NCBI GenBank assembly: GCA_034620365.1
Contig: JAQGEQ010000071.1
Span: 620,001-684,000 of the forward strand
Direction of reading: 5' to 3'
DNA length: 64,000 bases
Origin: Pegea sp. RAD2-039
Taxonomy: Eukaryota > Chordata > Thaliacea > Salpida > Salpidae
The translations under genes were made by a program, and so were the position numbers. Shown here in pieces: positions 11,075 through 24,249 of the stretch. Below the pieces are notes generated by a model. That model was not told the origin of the DNA. It did no database searches and was given only the letters and a program-made list of their open reading frames with translations. Within the stretch, counting starts at the first letter, position 1, and the number at the start of each line of letters is the position of its first letter.

Positions 11075-14000
11075 TCATGTATTAAAATCATCTCCTATAT
11101 GATACTGCTCCCCAAGTAGATGGTAGAGATTTAAAGGAGTCATTCCTCCAGCATTTGAAATCACCAAAGTAACAAGCCCAGGTGGAACATAATCAAATTC
11201 TGGGTTGAACACTTCCACATCTTTCAAATCTTCTTTTTTAGCAAACTTATAACTAAGAACCTGTTCCGGCGACAATATGCTATCAGATAAAAATGTTGAT
11301 GATTAGAAAACGAAATATCGATTAGTAAATCAGATCACCTATTAAACTGAATTTCTTTGCCGGTTATATCACAATAATGTTCATTAGAAAATTGATGGGT
11401 AGCAGCAAGTACATAAAGAGGAACCGAATGTTGTTTCGCTGCTAATGCAACTAGATGACTTCCACATCTTGCTTTGATTCCACCATTTGCAAACACTCCT
11501 TCAGCACCAAGCATCACCTTCAAATGTTGTTAGTGAAAACAAGAATGGCAAAATTAATTGATCAAGTTAATACCTTGTTAACATGAGACATGATTGCAAA
11601 AATAGCTGAATCAGTTATTATTGTACAATCAATTCCTTCAGATGATAATGATTTAGCCAAATCATGACCCTAAAAGATATTTAGTTTGTTAAAAGTTGAA
11701 AATTTTTACAAAATATATTTAGTGAAATTAATAAGAATTAAAAGAAAATTTGAATCTACAGAAAATATATTAATCAATAATAAGTAGCAGACATAAAAAA
11801 GAATCCTCTTACAGAGTAAGATGGTGCTGCTTCAGCAATAACTACTCGAAAACCCTGTCTACCAGCATAAGCTTTTTTGAGAAACCATTCAACACTTAGT
11901 GAGTAACCAGTCGTAAGAATTACTTCGTCGGCATGAATATGTTCTACACCCTAATAAAAAACCAAATATTTAAAAATGATCTTATTTGCAACATGATAAA
12001 TATAAAACCAAAACTAAATAAAACAATAAATGAAATTACTTGACTAGCAATGTTGATATTGGAATTATTAATTTCTTCTACATATTCATTTATCATATCC
12101 TTAACATTAGAACATAGTTCTTTTATTGGTACTGTCTGGTCAGTCTTTTCTACAAAACAAAAGCAGTTTTACTCAAAAAATTTTCCCAAAATAAAATTTG
12201 CTTCAACTTCAAATAAACCAGCTAAAACAATATGACAAAAAAGATTGAAGTTTTAATTAAATTGTTCAAGCATTCTAAAAGAAGTTGTATATCAACTATC
12301 AAATGCTATTCACTGATCAAAACGCACTCTTATTTATAACATAAAAGTAAATACTTTAACATTTCAATTACTAACAAGAAAAAACTGCAGAAAACTTATA
12401 GTAAAAAATTCAAAGTACCATTGTTATAAGTCAAAAATTTATGTAGTGTCTCTCTATTAGCAACATCCTCTGATTGCCCCATCAATTTTACAGATTCTTC
12501 ATGAATAATCTTCAAAACCCGTAAAGTTATATTATGAACAACATCATCACCATTATGGATACTACTGATTACAAGTCCTTCCTAAAGAAAAATCAAAGTT
12601 AATAAAAAAACATATTTCTATTATAGTTATTATATTATTTCTATTACAACAAATTTAAGCCTATAAATAGATTTTGAAAAAGCTGATTTATATAATTGAA
12701 CCATGAAAGTTTCATAAAAATTCTGTCTTAACTTTTCCAGAGCAATTTACTTTCTGAACAACCAAATGTATTTCTTCCTGAAAGATCTTTCAGTAATCAG
12801 CAGTATAATATCATATTGTCCTTTCTTCACCTATGGCTATGTTTCTCAGTAAATAATATAACTACTGATACCATTTATACAGACATTCACAAAGCTTTTA
12901 ATTCATGCTTACATTTCATTTTAGTAAAAGTCTTTAAGCAATTACTAATCTCTTGAATTAATCAACTTTTCAAAGATAGATAACAAGTTATCATCAATAA
13001 CTTTGTTTGAAGTTATCTTAGGGGTCTTTGGTGGTGTTTCACAAGGTAACATTAATGATAAATCCATCTTTTCTTTAAAACTTATATCAATATTATTATA
13101 GATTGTTCTTCATCATTAAATGGTTTTGTAAATTTAGAAATGTAGTGCTCTTTGCCAATTATGGTAAACTTTTTAGTACCAACTCAATCATTCTGAAATC
13201 TTCCTTAAAGTCTACTGACTTATGGCTTCAAGTTAGACAACTCAAGCTAGTTATAGACAAATATTTCCACCTCTCAATAAATAAACCCTTAAATTCTAAC
13301 CCAGCTTCATCTGATTTCTATTTAAACAACAATAAACTTTTTAATATCCTTTCATCAACAATTTGGGTATTTTCTCATATGAGCTAAAATGAGGCTCACA
13401 GCATAAACTATTTGTTTAGAACTGGTTTAGTTTCTTCATACTGGATTCCTAAATCTTTTAAGACCAGAAAAATTTAGACACTTATAAAAGTCATTAGTTC
13501 AAAATTTGTTCACTAAGAAAACTTTCTAAGGATGTAGTATCCCCTTTTCCTCATATAAAGACAGTTTTTCAAAGCTTAGTATCAAATCCTTGCAATGCTA
13601 ATACTTAGCCTTTAACCTTATACTATCTTTTAAAACTACAAATGGCTTTTGTCATATTAATTTTAATGATTTCTTAAGAGAACATATTCTTTGATATCCT
13701 CAGACAATCTTGATTTAAAATTAATCCAAGTAATAACTTTAATCTAAACACCAGCTGGACTATCAGCTTTTTCAATAGAGTAACTATAGAAGATTTGGGA
13801 ATATTCTTCCCAACTTCATCATTACGGCAAATTCTTTTAATGTTTGCTGATAGAGCATAACATGAATAGTTTGTTGACAAATGATATATTGCTACCATTT
13901 TCCTACTTATTTTGTATCTTTTTATTTTTTAAATTTTATTATAATTTATATTAATTTGTCTTTGCAATGTTCTTTTATATACTGCTTATGTAGAACTGTA

Positions 14001-14702
14001 GTACCTTTCATTATTCATCTATATTCATATTGCTCTGTGTTTGCAGTCATGTGTTAAATGAATAAATAAATAGAAGAATAAATGGTTTGCTTCAACCAAG
14101 ATTATGAAGATATACATAAAGGTATAGCAGAAATGATGGAGATCTAGTTGTTGCCCAAGCAACAGGGTTCCACTCTATACACCAACAAGGTATGTATCAG
14201 AACAGATGGCCTGATGGAGATGCGCCCAGCTGGCATCACAACAGCTGCCAGAACGACACTGAGTATTGTGACAAACTGCCTGTGAGATTACAACTCCAGC
14301 TTTAAATTCAGATTATTGTGTCTCTTAAAAGTATTTTCTTTAACACACTAACAAAGCCCTTCTACTCTGGGTTTTATGGAGTTTTCCTTGTTGTAAATAT
14401 GTGTCCTCCTGGGCTTACACCCAGCACCTTTCACGTATTAAGCAGGCATGATAACTGCTACACTATGGAGGCAGAGTATTTGTATAAATCAATATGAAAT
14501 ACTTATTTAATCACCATAAGCTACTATACAACTTAAACATTCATTATAATATTCAAACCTTGATAACAACTTGATTAAGTTCCTTCACATTGCTAGCTTT
14601 TGATTGACAAACAGCCAAACGAAGATGATTGATAGTTCTTTTAGATAGCTCCTGTATACTGATGTTAGTTGTAGATTTAAAATCTTGCAAAAGCCGGTTC
14701 AT
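11075..14702 (-). CDS. EIF2B2: Translation initiation factor eIF2B subunit beta
   Basis: Seven exons on the minus strand, in coding order: 14559-14702, 12419-12581, 12040-12149, 11813-11950, 11574-11669, 11339-11517 and 11075-11279. All phases agree and give 344 residues (human 351). eIF2B is the exchange factor that reloads eIF2 with GTP in the cytosol; beta is a regulatory-core subunit. The N-terminal part is helical. The C-terminal Rossmann-like part shows [78 protein letters not shown] and the beta-specific ending [18 protein letters not shown]. That ending favours beta over alpha or delta. Intron 1 is about 2 kb and carries a LINE and a SINE, whereas the other introns are about 56-270 bases. 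Confidence 0.95.
12760..14075 (+). mobile_element. Decayed LINE in intron 1 of EIF2B2
   Basis: On the plus strand, antisense to the host gene, a broken reverse transcriptase can be read: [11 protein letters not shown] near 12775, [37 protein letters not shown] near 12970, a GGVSQG-like block near 13040, an FANYGKLFS block in place of FADD near 13150 and [15 protein letters not shown] near 13255. Stops and frameshifts are frequent. The FHLSINKP block is shared with the LINE at 24250-26720, so both belong to one family. The 3' end is placed at the AATAAATAAATA run near 14062-14075. Confidence 0.7.
14125..14477 (-). repeat. tRNA-Val-derived SINE, nearly full length
   Basis: On the minus strand the head (14405-14473) reads like tRNA-Val: TAGTGTAGCAGTTATCA as A box, then CTGCTTAATACGTGAAAGG as anticodon arm, then a weak B box GGTGTAAGCCC. 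It runs into AGGAGGACACATATT. The body has AATTTAAAGCTGGAGTTG, CAGGCAGTTTGTCAC, GTGATGCCAGCTGGGCGC, AGAGTGGAACCC and CAACAACTAGATCTCCAT. It aligns over its whole length with 52075-52470 and partly with 37979-38260 and 10490-10660. It sits inside EIF2B2 intron 1, in the same sense as the gene. Confidence 0.85.
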
Positions 14703-17700
14703 GATATTACCCTAATTTTATAATGCTTGAATTTAAAAAGAGAGCATATTTAAATATAGTTCAAAATTTGTAAACTTTAAGTTGGCAAATCTAAACTGAA
14801 TTCTTCACTAAAAATTATTATCAATTTAAAATAACATCATTTAAAACACAAAAAATGGTGGTAAAATTATAAGTTATAAAATAAAAAAGGATAACATTAT
14901 TAGTGGCATATACTTAATAAATTTGTTGTATATCTCTAAATATTTATATTCAAAACTTACAACCTTATTAAACTCTTATAGTAGACCTTTAATTAAAGAT
15001 ATTTTTTAATAAAACAGTAAAAAGTATATATAAATAGACTTACTAAATATGAAACTATTAGTCAAATTTATTGATAAGTTTAAGACTAAATTTATTTACA
15101 AAAAATCAAGCTATAAAGACCAATTTGGCTGGAAATATTGTTCTTACTTTTTGATAAAGTGGAATCTGAATTTATTTCAACAATATTTTGTAAAATTTAA
15201 GAATTGTTAAAATCCCTTTGTTACATGAAAGACATTTGATATTTAAATAAATCTGAAATAACGACAAGTTTTTACAAATATTTTGTAAAAGAATGTTTTG
15301 TTAGTTTCAAATATCTGTCATGTGTTTCGGCAAATTAAATCAACTTTTTTTTAGTTTTATTTGGCATTTAGTTGAAAACAAATATTTAATAAGCATCCTC
15401 TTATGATCTACAAACAGTTTTTAAGTTAAATCAGCTCGCTAGAATTATTGGCACATATCTTTTTAAGATCGTACCCTCAAGTTAAAAGCAGGCAAACCAT
15501 CAAAGCTCTCCATGACCAAGCATATGATTTTACCGTAATGGCAGCCTTAATGATCTTGTGTGCTTTCTTCGAGTCTGAATAAGTTTCTTGGTAGCTGTCA
15601 AAAACTTGCTTTAAAATTAGTTAATGAAAACTACTTAATTCAAAAATCATAAACTTTTTCTCATTCACCCTTCTTGCTACCATTATTTTTTTATTAAAAT
15701 GGATAGTTTGAATTAAAGTTTTGAAGATAAAAGATAAAAAAAAGGAGGCCGAATACAATAATTACGTAGGTGAATTTAATTATTTACATATCATCCAGCA
15801 AAAACATTTTTATTAAAAAATAGTTTTGCTGTAAGTTTATTTCAGGTGTGAAACAAAATCTAAAGTCAATGGTTTACACACTCTTAAAGAATAAATGACT
15901 TTTACGACGACCCTACACTGACTTTAAGATTAGTCTTTAAAGTTTCATGGATGAAGGCTTGGTTGTAGAGCTAAAAAAGTTTTATGAGTCAAGGCTCTAA
16001 ATTTACAAGATTTTTCCGGTTATTTTAAAAATTAAAAATAATCTTATTATTTAAATAATTCAATTATTTTACTATGTCATTACAAGTTGGTATGTCTTTA
16101 AGCTTTTAATACATATACTTCAAGTTTATTCAGTAACAGAAATCTTTAATGTTTTACTAAACATAACGCGTAAAAATAACTTACTTAAATACAAATCCTC
16201 TTAGCAAGTTACTATCAGTGCTTACATTATACTACAACACTTCAAATACCTGATTGTTTGGCGATTTTAACAAAATTTTCATTAAAAAGTTTAGCTTTAA
16301 CACAATCAAAGCTTCTGAATCAAATTGTTGCAAGGAATACTCATCTTCAGCGCCAGGCACAAAGCTTTTATTTAGAATAATATTTTTTTATCAGGTATCT
16401 GCGTCATTAAAGCCTAAAATAAAAGTGGATCGCTCACCCAACACTAAATAACGAGCACTACATCAGTTAAAATGTAATGATAATAATTAAATACTAATGG
16501 ATATACTTCCGGAACTTTTATGTTTATACAAAAACTTAAGATTTTTCTATCTTATTTTTTTGTATATTTTTGTTTACATTAAACATAATTTCTTAATTAT
16601 ATTAAGCTTAATAATCTAGAAGACAAATTTTTAAAGTTAGAAAAAAATACATAAAAGCTGTCTCAAAAAACTTGAAAATCAATAAAAATAATGAAAATGA
16701 ATATCAATTAATGCTTTTTGCCAATTTATCAAGTTAAAGCTTTTACATACGCAAGACTTTCGCAATAATTCGAGTAATTGTACAGACACATATAAATAAC
16801 AAAAAAGTAAAAAAATTTTGTTCTAGCAAATATTGAACTTAAAGAGATTTATGGAACTTTTTTTATTTTTCTTTAGATTTTTCAACAATATTGCCTAATC
16901 GATAACCATTACAAATACTCAATGAAATCTCAACTTAAAAATGTGTTGCAAACTTCTCAAGTAGAAATGAATTTTCGATGATATCATATTTATCAAGTCA
17001 ATTCTCATTACTAGCATAGTGAAGCTGATGAAGACGTTTTTCGACGACTGCAAAACCACAGGTCGATGAAATGTCAACTAAATCGAAGTGCTGAATCGAC
17101 AAAACTATCAGTTTACAAATATTTATTAATCGGGATAAATATTTTTTCAGATTTGCCCAAATAAAGATCTCTACTTTATACATTTGAAAACTTTTTAATG
17201 TTTTCGTCACAGAAGTAAAACTTTCAATAAATCCTGGAAGAAAATCTTCTGATAACTGCTTCATCAAATGAAGATGAAATCAAACAAAGACAACATTTAT
17301 TTAAACGATCAACAAATAAAGAGAAAGGAACAAACTGTTATGTACATCTGATTTTATTAGCGAAGTATACAGGAATTTTCAAGTTCACAAATATAATGAA
17401 AAACTGTTTGGTTAGAAGCACCATTGATGATTTGTACCTGCTAAATAGCGTCATAAAAATGAAAATTACCCATGCACCCTTCTTTTTAGTAGTGATTCTT
17501 TTTGTAACCGATTACAAAATTGATTTACAAAAAGTGATGCATAAAAAATTGTACTAAAATTTATCCAAGACTGATAATTCAACAATTGTACCATTAATGT
17601 CATCATCAACACCGCCAGTGGTCATCACATAAGTTTGTAGCTTGTAAAATAATACATGGGTTTGCAAATAGAAGAGCAACAGTAAAAAGCCGAGGATATG

Positions 17701-18045
17701 AAAATTAATAGCTGTTCAAAGCTTAGAATTAAGTAGAAAAAATACAAATTAAAAAGAAACCCATCTAGCAAAGATTCGGTGATACCAGCATTTACAGAAA
17801 GAGATTAAATGATAAAAAGACTAGGCATGATAAAAGAGAAGGATAAATCTGTAAATGAACTACTAAGATATCTAAAGTGTAAAAAATCGTCTGAGAGAGT
17901 TTTCAGTAAGAAAGTCATCACACCTAAACTATCTAACTGTACATCCATTCATACCTGCAACAAAAGCAGTTTGTTACAAGTTGAAAACTGAAGGGTTAAT
18001 TGTTAGATAGTTCAGTAAAGTAAGTTGCCTCCTTACATAAGTTTT
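14703..18045. other. AT-rich intergenic DNA between EIF2B2 and beta-catenin
   Basis: No exon could be assigned. A minus-strand open frame of 89 codons at 16998-17267 is less repetitive than the surroundings but has no recognisable domain and no convincing splice context. The part next to 18045 is probably the 3' UTR of beta-catenin. Confidence 0.4.
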
Positions 18046-21000
18046 TTACAAATCAGTGTCCCCTCCCATCGGCCAACTATTCATCTCAGCTTGATCAGGA
18101 TTCAACATCGGTTCAAGACTGACGTCACCAGAAAGATCGGGAAGAGGATAATTTTGAGAAGTCATCAAAGGCTGTTGCATTTCAAACTCCATGGGGTGAG
18201 ATACCTGAATAAACTCTGCTTGTAGACAGTTAGTTAGTGGAAGTCACGGATACAATTTAGAGCAACCTTGTCGAGGTGGTAAAGAACTTCTGGAACTTTG
18301 ATGAGACATAGCTGGTTGAGCGTAGATACCTCCAGTTGCAGGGTCACAACTCATCAAATCACCTCCCTAGAAGTGAAGATCAGAAAGATGTAGTTGAAGA
18401 AGAATAAATTTACGTTGTAGAGATTTTCTTCATCTTGAAATAGATGAGCTGAAAGCTCAACAGAGAGCCGCTTTTTGTAATCCTGCGATTTGTCTTCAGA
18501 CATTCGGAACAGAGCAGCTGCAGAATAAGTCGCTGAAAAAAAGCAATTAATGAAAGTCCCGAGTGTGTTGAGTGAGTCTTTATACGAAACGAATTAGAGT
18601 TCAACTAAAAAAGATGAAAATCATTACCTTAAAAGTTGTTTATCGGATAATTTGAAGTATCAAATTACAATAGTTAAAAAAGAAATATATTTGCGAAGTA
18701 CTTTCACATCACGGTACATTTAGCTTATCGGCGACATAATACGTAACAAATTTACCATTTTAATATTTGACGAAAATAGAAACAAACATGAAACATACCA
18801 ACTCCTTCATTCTTTGAATGAATCAATTCAGTGAGTGGAGTGCTTGCACCTTCACTCTCAATAATCTCGGCTTTAGTTTTATCGAGTGCTAACTCACATA
18901 AAACACCAGCAGCTACACGTTGGATATTTTCCACCTGTTAATTGATCAATTGAGACTTGAGCGAGTAACAATCACAATGATAACTGACAGGTGAGTTAAG
19001 AAGTTGAATGAAAAGAGGAATCGTGTTGAGATTAGCGATGATATCTCGGCATTGTCGATCACGTGCAAGTATATGAAGAGCTCCAGTTGTTCCCTCGACA
19101 ATTTCATCCATTCTAACTCCACCTTCCTACAAGTATCCAGGTGATTACAACAAACTTCTTGGGTTCAAACCACTCACAACATATCCCAGAGGTTGGCCGT
19201 GGCCAGTAGCCTCGTGATTGACTGAATCCCCATAAGCATTCATCAGTAGCTGGATGAGACGGGGAATAGCTCCATGTTCTCGGAGAGGAGGATGATTCTC
19301 CTCACTAAGAGCAAGATTTCGAATCAATCCTATGACAGCCTGCAACAAACTTCTAATAGTAAACAGCAACTAAATGATGAAAGCGACTTTGATGAGAGGC
19401 CATCGCGATGGAGGATTGAGAAGCTTGACCAGTATTGGAAGGCCGAAGTGTTGACGGACTGCCTTCTGTGCTGTCTCCGCATCAGTATGTCGAGAAGTAA
19501 GATGACGTAAAGCACACACGCTCGGCTCAGTGATGTCTTCGTGATTTTCACCAGCTTGCATCACTGTTTGTACAAGCGCTTCAATACCACCAACCTGAAA
19601 TTAGTAAGTACGATGCTGGTCACGAGTTGAATATGAAAAGTTGCTGACAACTGCTGATTCTTCAGCAAGAAATTAGTATAAAAGTAGAGATCTGTAGACA
19701 GGTCGACACTTACTTGACAAACTCGAGTTTTGTTGTTCATATTGTTGCAAGTGAGATTGCTGAGTATACCAGCAGCGCAAGTGACCACATTGATATCGTT
19801 CGAAGAAAGTAGCTAAAAAGTAGCAAGATTGTGAGCAATTTCTGGATAAATTTCTTAACGTTTTCAAAATACTTTCAAAAATGTAAGTAACGAATAATTG
19901 AATAAATGAAAATTTCAAGATACAAATTCTTTATAAGAAAATCAGATGGTTAAACTTCAAATGGTTTTGAAGCATTTATTTGTAGCAAAAGACTAAATCT
20001 CATCTTGTGTAAACTAAATGTTGGTGGTTGTTCTTACCTTAACCAATGTTTCGAGCAGATTTTCAACATTTTCTTGTTTTGTGCCAGCATCAGAAAGATT
20101 TCTTAAACTCCACAAGCAATTCTGCATCAATCTTTGTGAAGGCGAAAGCAAATGCATACCAAGAGCTTGCATTCCACCTGATCAATTTGATGTTTATACA
20201 AGCAGCTTACGAAGTATGAGAAAGTTTAACAAACAAACAAACCTGCAGAGACAATAGCTGGCTTGTTACTAGCACAAACGGATAAAACTTTGAGAACCCG
20301 ACTAGTAGTCCACAATAACTTCTCATAATCATAACTACGCATGATACGAACCAATTCTTGTGGTCCATTGCTGGCCAAAATGATCAACTAAAAATAAACA
20401 AATTTGTAAACTTCAAGATTGAGCAAAACTAGTTTGAAATTCATTACGAGTTGACTTTGCAACCAATAATTTCATATGCATTTGCGATTAGCTTATATAT
20501 AAGAGTTTTATTTGTTTACTTTGCTCTCTTGGTTGCCATATGCAAGGATCTGAAGGCAATCTGTATTGATTGCCAAAAACTTGCAGTTGTCCTTAGCCAA
20601 CAGGGTGACCATCTTTTGCAAGCCACCGGCCATTCTTACAGCTTCTTTAGCCCCTTCTTGATGCAGTAAAAGGTTATGCAAAGTTGTTATGGCATAAAAA
20701 ACAACAGATTCGTTTGGAGAGCTGTAAGCAATAAAATGAACAACAAAGGTCACTTGCTGTAGTTGAATACTGACCTAAGCATCTGTACAAGAGCTGGAAT
20801 ACCGCCAGACTTAAAAATAGAAAGCAACCCTTGTCGGTGATGGGATAAATTATGCAGGGCTCCAGTACAAGCATGTTGAGTATCCTTATCATCAGTCTAA
20901 CAAGAAATGATTTTAATTTACTCTTTTTATCAATTAACAAATATAAATACCCCCATGGCACGAACAAGCGTGGAGATCATATTTGGGCTGTTCAGAATCA

Positions 21001-21676
21001 CTTGTCTGCTGGCAACTTTTTTTGACAGCATATGAACCATCTGGGCAGCTTGTTGAACAACATTCTTATCATCATCATTCAACAATCCATTCAAATCGGG
21101 TATAACTCGAGTAGCAACATCGGCATCATCCTATATCAAAATCAAATATTTCAACCTCCAATTACAAGAATTGTGAAGCTTACTTGAAAGTTGATCAAAT
21201 TAACTACTGTCTGCTTGAGAACTCGTGATGGTTCAGCAAGCTTTTGAACAGAAGTTTGAGTTTCAGAAAATTGAGTGCTTGGTATTGGACCATCAGTCAG
21301 CATCGTTTCTGGAAACATTGCATCTCTCAGTCGATCGCCCCGGGTTCCAATAAGACGTTTTCCCAGCTCTGGAAAAACAACATTTCAACTTTCTTTTATC
21401 CAATTGTTAAAAAAGTAAATTGAAAATATTCTTAAAAGTTTAAAAAACATCATAGACGACAATTTTACAAATAAACTGACGGGAAGCCTCTTCTATTGTA
21501 TACTCTCGATTCCAATCAACTATGGATGACTTATTGAGAAAATCATTATCAGTTCCTCCACCAATTGATGGAGCAGCAGTATTAGCACCAGATTGGAAGC
21601 CAGAATCCCAGGTCCAAAGGTTGACTTTAGAATCAGTAGGAGGCATTTCACCTCCAATATTCATCATATCAGACAT
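18046..21676 (-). CDS. CTNNB1: Beta-catenin (armadillo), complete
   Basis: Fifteen coding exons, in coding order: 21481-21676, 21184-21368, 20951-21130, 20775-20896, 20520-20721, 20243-20387, 20038-20177, 19714-19812, 19388-19594, 19178-19339, 18989-19126, 18799-18934, 18414-18532, 18267-18366 and 18046-18215. All phases agree and give 766 residues (human 781). The N-terminus has the CK1/GSK3 and beta-TrCP degron [14 protein letters not shown] with Ser25, Ser29, Thr33 and Ser37 at the usual four-residue spacing. Twelve armadillo repeats follow (about 130-650), with [59 protein letters not shown] and [18 protein letters not shown]. The protein ends in DTDL, the PDZ-binding motif of vertebrate beta-catenin. 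It should serve both cadherin adhesion and nuclear Wnt signalling. The alpha-catenin-binding segment before MFPET is less well conserved. The donor of exon 1 (GTCAGT at 21480) is the least certain junction. A spliced last exon was chosen over read-through to a stop. Confidence 0.96.
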
Positions 21677-24249
21677 AATGTAACTTATAGAATTTCAAGT
21701 TAAAAAATACTTTTTCAAATAATAAACCTAGAAAAAAAAATTAATTTAAAAAATATGATAAACATAATATCATACATAAAAAACTCACTATTTTATTTAT
21801 TGCATTTAAAAAAAGTAATCATACAGAACTAAATAAATAAGTTAATAGAATTTCACTAGTTTATTTTATATTTTATGACTTAAATAAAATTGAGCCAGTT
21901 AAAGATATTTAATAATTCTGTAGAATTTGTTGTTATAACATATTTGTATCATTTCTGAAAAAAATAGAATATCATTAAAAAAACTAAAAAAAAAAGATAA
22001 AAAAACATTTATAATATATATAGATTATCTACTTAAATCTGCAGAAAAGCACAAACTATAATAGTATAACTACTTGCCATAAAATTAAACAAAACATTTA
22101 AAATATTAAACTAAAACAAAATTTATCTGATAAATATACAGCATATTATAACTTAAAACTGTTTTTGTTTTATACTCTACAGTTGCATATATTACTTAAT
22201 GATATTACAATAAATAAAGATTTTTAATAATTATTAATTGAATTTTTATTGTAAGCAGAAATGTTTATAAAAAAATTGAAAAATGTTAAAGACAAAAGTT
22301 AAAAACAATAAAAAAATATTTTTCCTGATAAAATCTAATTTTTAAAACAGCATACACATATTCAATTTTAGACTTTAAAAATAAATAAAATTGAACTTTA
22401 TGTTTACTTTAAAAGCCGTTTTCCATAAAATCATTTTTAATTTCCAAAAAAGGAGATATTTATGTATAAAAAGGAGAATGCAATATCAAGTGACATTTTG
22501 TTAAAGAATTTAAAGTTTAAATATAAATAATTGATGGTCAATAAAAAATACAATCAAAAAAGATGAAATCAAAATAAGTACAACACAAAAAGTTTGATAT
22601 ACATGAAATTATCTAAAAACATATAAGAATAGTTTTTGTGAATAAAGAAAAAATTTAAAATGAAAATTGTGAAATGTAAAATAATTTTCATAATAAGAGA
22701 TTCAATAATAATATTACATTTGAAATATTTAACAAAACAAAATTAAAAATACATACAGTTCACAATTAGCATATTTGAAATTTTTCTAAATATAATTGTA
22801 AATTTTAGGCACTTAAATAGTTCTCAAATTTAATAAAATCTTTTAATTGATAAATACTTAAACTACTTATTTTAAACAGCAATTTAAGCTTGCCTAAAAA
22901 TATAAAACTCGTTTTTAACTTTTCTAAAGATACTTAGATAGCCAACACCCTAAAAGAAACAACAATGGCAGCAAAAGTCTAGGCCCTACGATATTCACAG
23001 ATGTTCTGACACTTAATTAACAAAAATTATTGCTCTGTAGCGCCAGCATGAAGTTCAAAATAAAAAAAAAGTTATAAATTAATTAATAAATTATGCATTA
23101 ATATAAGCATAAATACATGAGTAAATTTTATGATTTTTTCGATTATGATAGTTAGATACTCTCTGTAAATATCTAGCACCAAACTATATTTTGAGTAGCT
23201 TCTAGATTTTAGTTTTGACTATCAAGTATTGTATTAAGAGATTCATTATTGTATTGTATTAAATTGATATATAAAAGATGTAAATGATAAATACTAATAA
23301 AATTAGTATTTTGTGGCATGTTTTTAATGACTCATTACTTAATAACTTAAAATACTTATGCAATTTAAGGTCGTAATTACAAAAACTAAATTATTGACAT
23401 AATTAATCACTAAGACAATCATTTAAAATTTGATCCTTTTTTGTATGTTGATAAGAAATGAGAAGTTTCATTAAACAGTATAATTCTACCAAACACAATT
23501 TGTTTCTTCGCGTCAGTTATAAGCCTTTGATAAAATATCTCAAGTACTTTTGAAGCTGTGTAGTAAGTTCATAATTTACGAGTTAAGAAAATCTGACTTA
23601 CTAGTTAAAAGCAGTTGAATGCATTTGTTTAATGATGTTGAAAAATTATAATTTTTCTCCGTCTTTTGGCTAGTAAAACTGTAGTTTCTTATGTAAAATA
23701 AATAATTATTTGTTTATTAGATAATAGCAACTAATTCCACTATTATGTTTCAAACAAAACTTTTTTATTTTATGTTTCTTTAAAATCGAACTTCAGAAAT
23801 ATAAATAAAAGTAATAAAAGATGTAAAAAGATTTTGTACAACGATTATAAATTAGAAGTCTTTTTAATTTGATAATATTTTTATAGTGAGTGTAAATAAA
23901 CTTTCACTATGATTACGTTGGATTAATTACTGATTAAAAGTAATTTTTTTATGATAAATCAGGATAAAAACGTTAACTCTAGAATAAATTAGGGTACAGC
24001 TAAAAATATTATAAGTTAGTAAAGTTGTTACTAATCTTTAAAAATATATTGGTTCAACTTAAGGATCAAATTTTCGCATGATAATTTATCAAAAATAAAT
24101 CACTTTGCAAACAATAGCATGGTCAATGCTCTAAAAAATACAAATATATAGGTTAGCATTTTCTTACTTAAACTTGCTGTTTATTTTTATTCATTTTGCT
24201 GTACTGCTGATAACTTTTCTGCTTTACGATAAAAGATTATATCGTTTGC
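21677..24249. other. AT-rich DNA upstream of beta-catenin
   Basis: Very A/T-rich, with many poly-A and poly-T runs and no coding exon seen. It would hold the promoter and any 5' non-coding exons of beta-catenin, but no specific element could be recognised. Confidence 0.4.

Noticed and set aside
13103..13387. Plus-strand ORF of 94 codons in EIF2B2 intron 1
   Set aside because: It is a fragment of the decayed LINE reverse transcriptase, not a host exon.
14405..14475. tRNA-Val-like sequence on the minus strand
   Set aside because: The B box and acceptor stem are degenerate, the anticodon loop is altered, and it runs straight into the SINE body. It is a SINE head, not a tRNA gene.
16998..17267. 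Minus-strand ORF of 89 codons
   Set aside because: Protein-like in composition, but no domain, splice context or neighbour supports it. It was left unannotated apart from a mention in the spacer.
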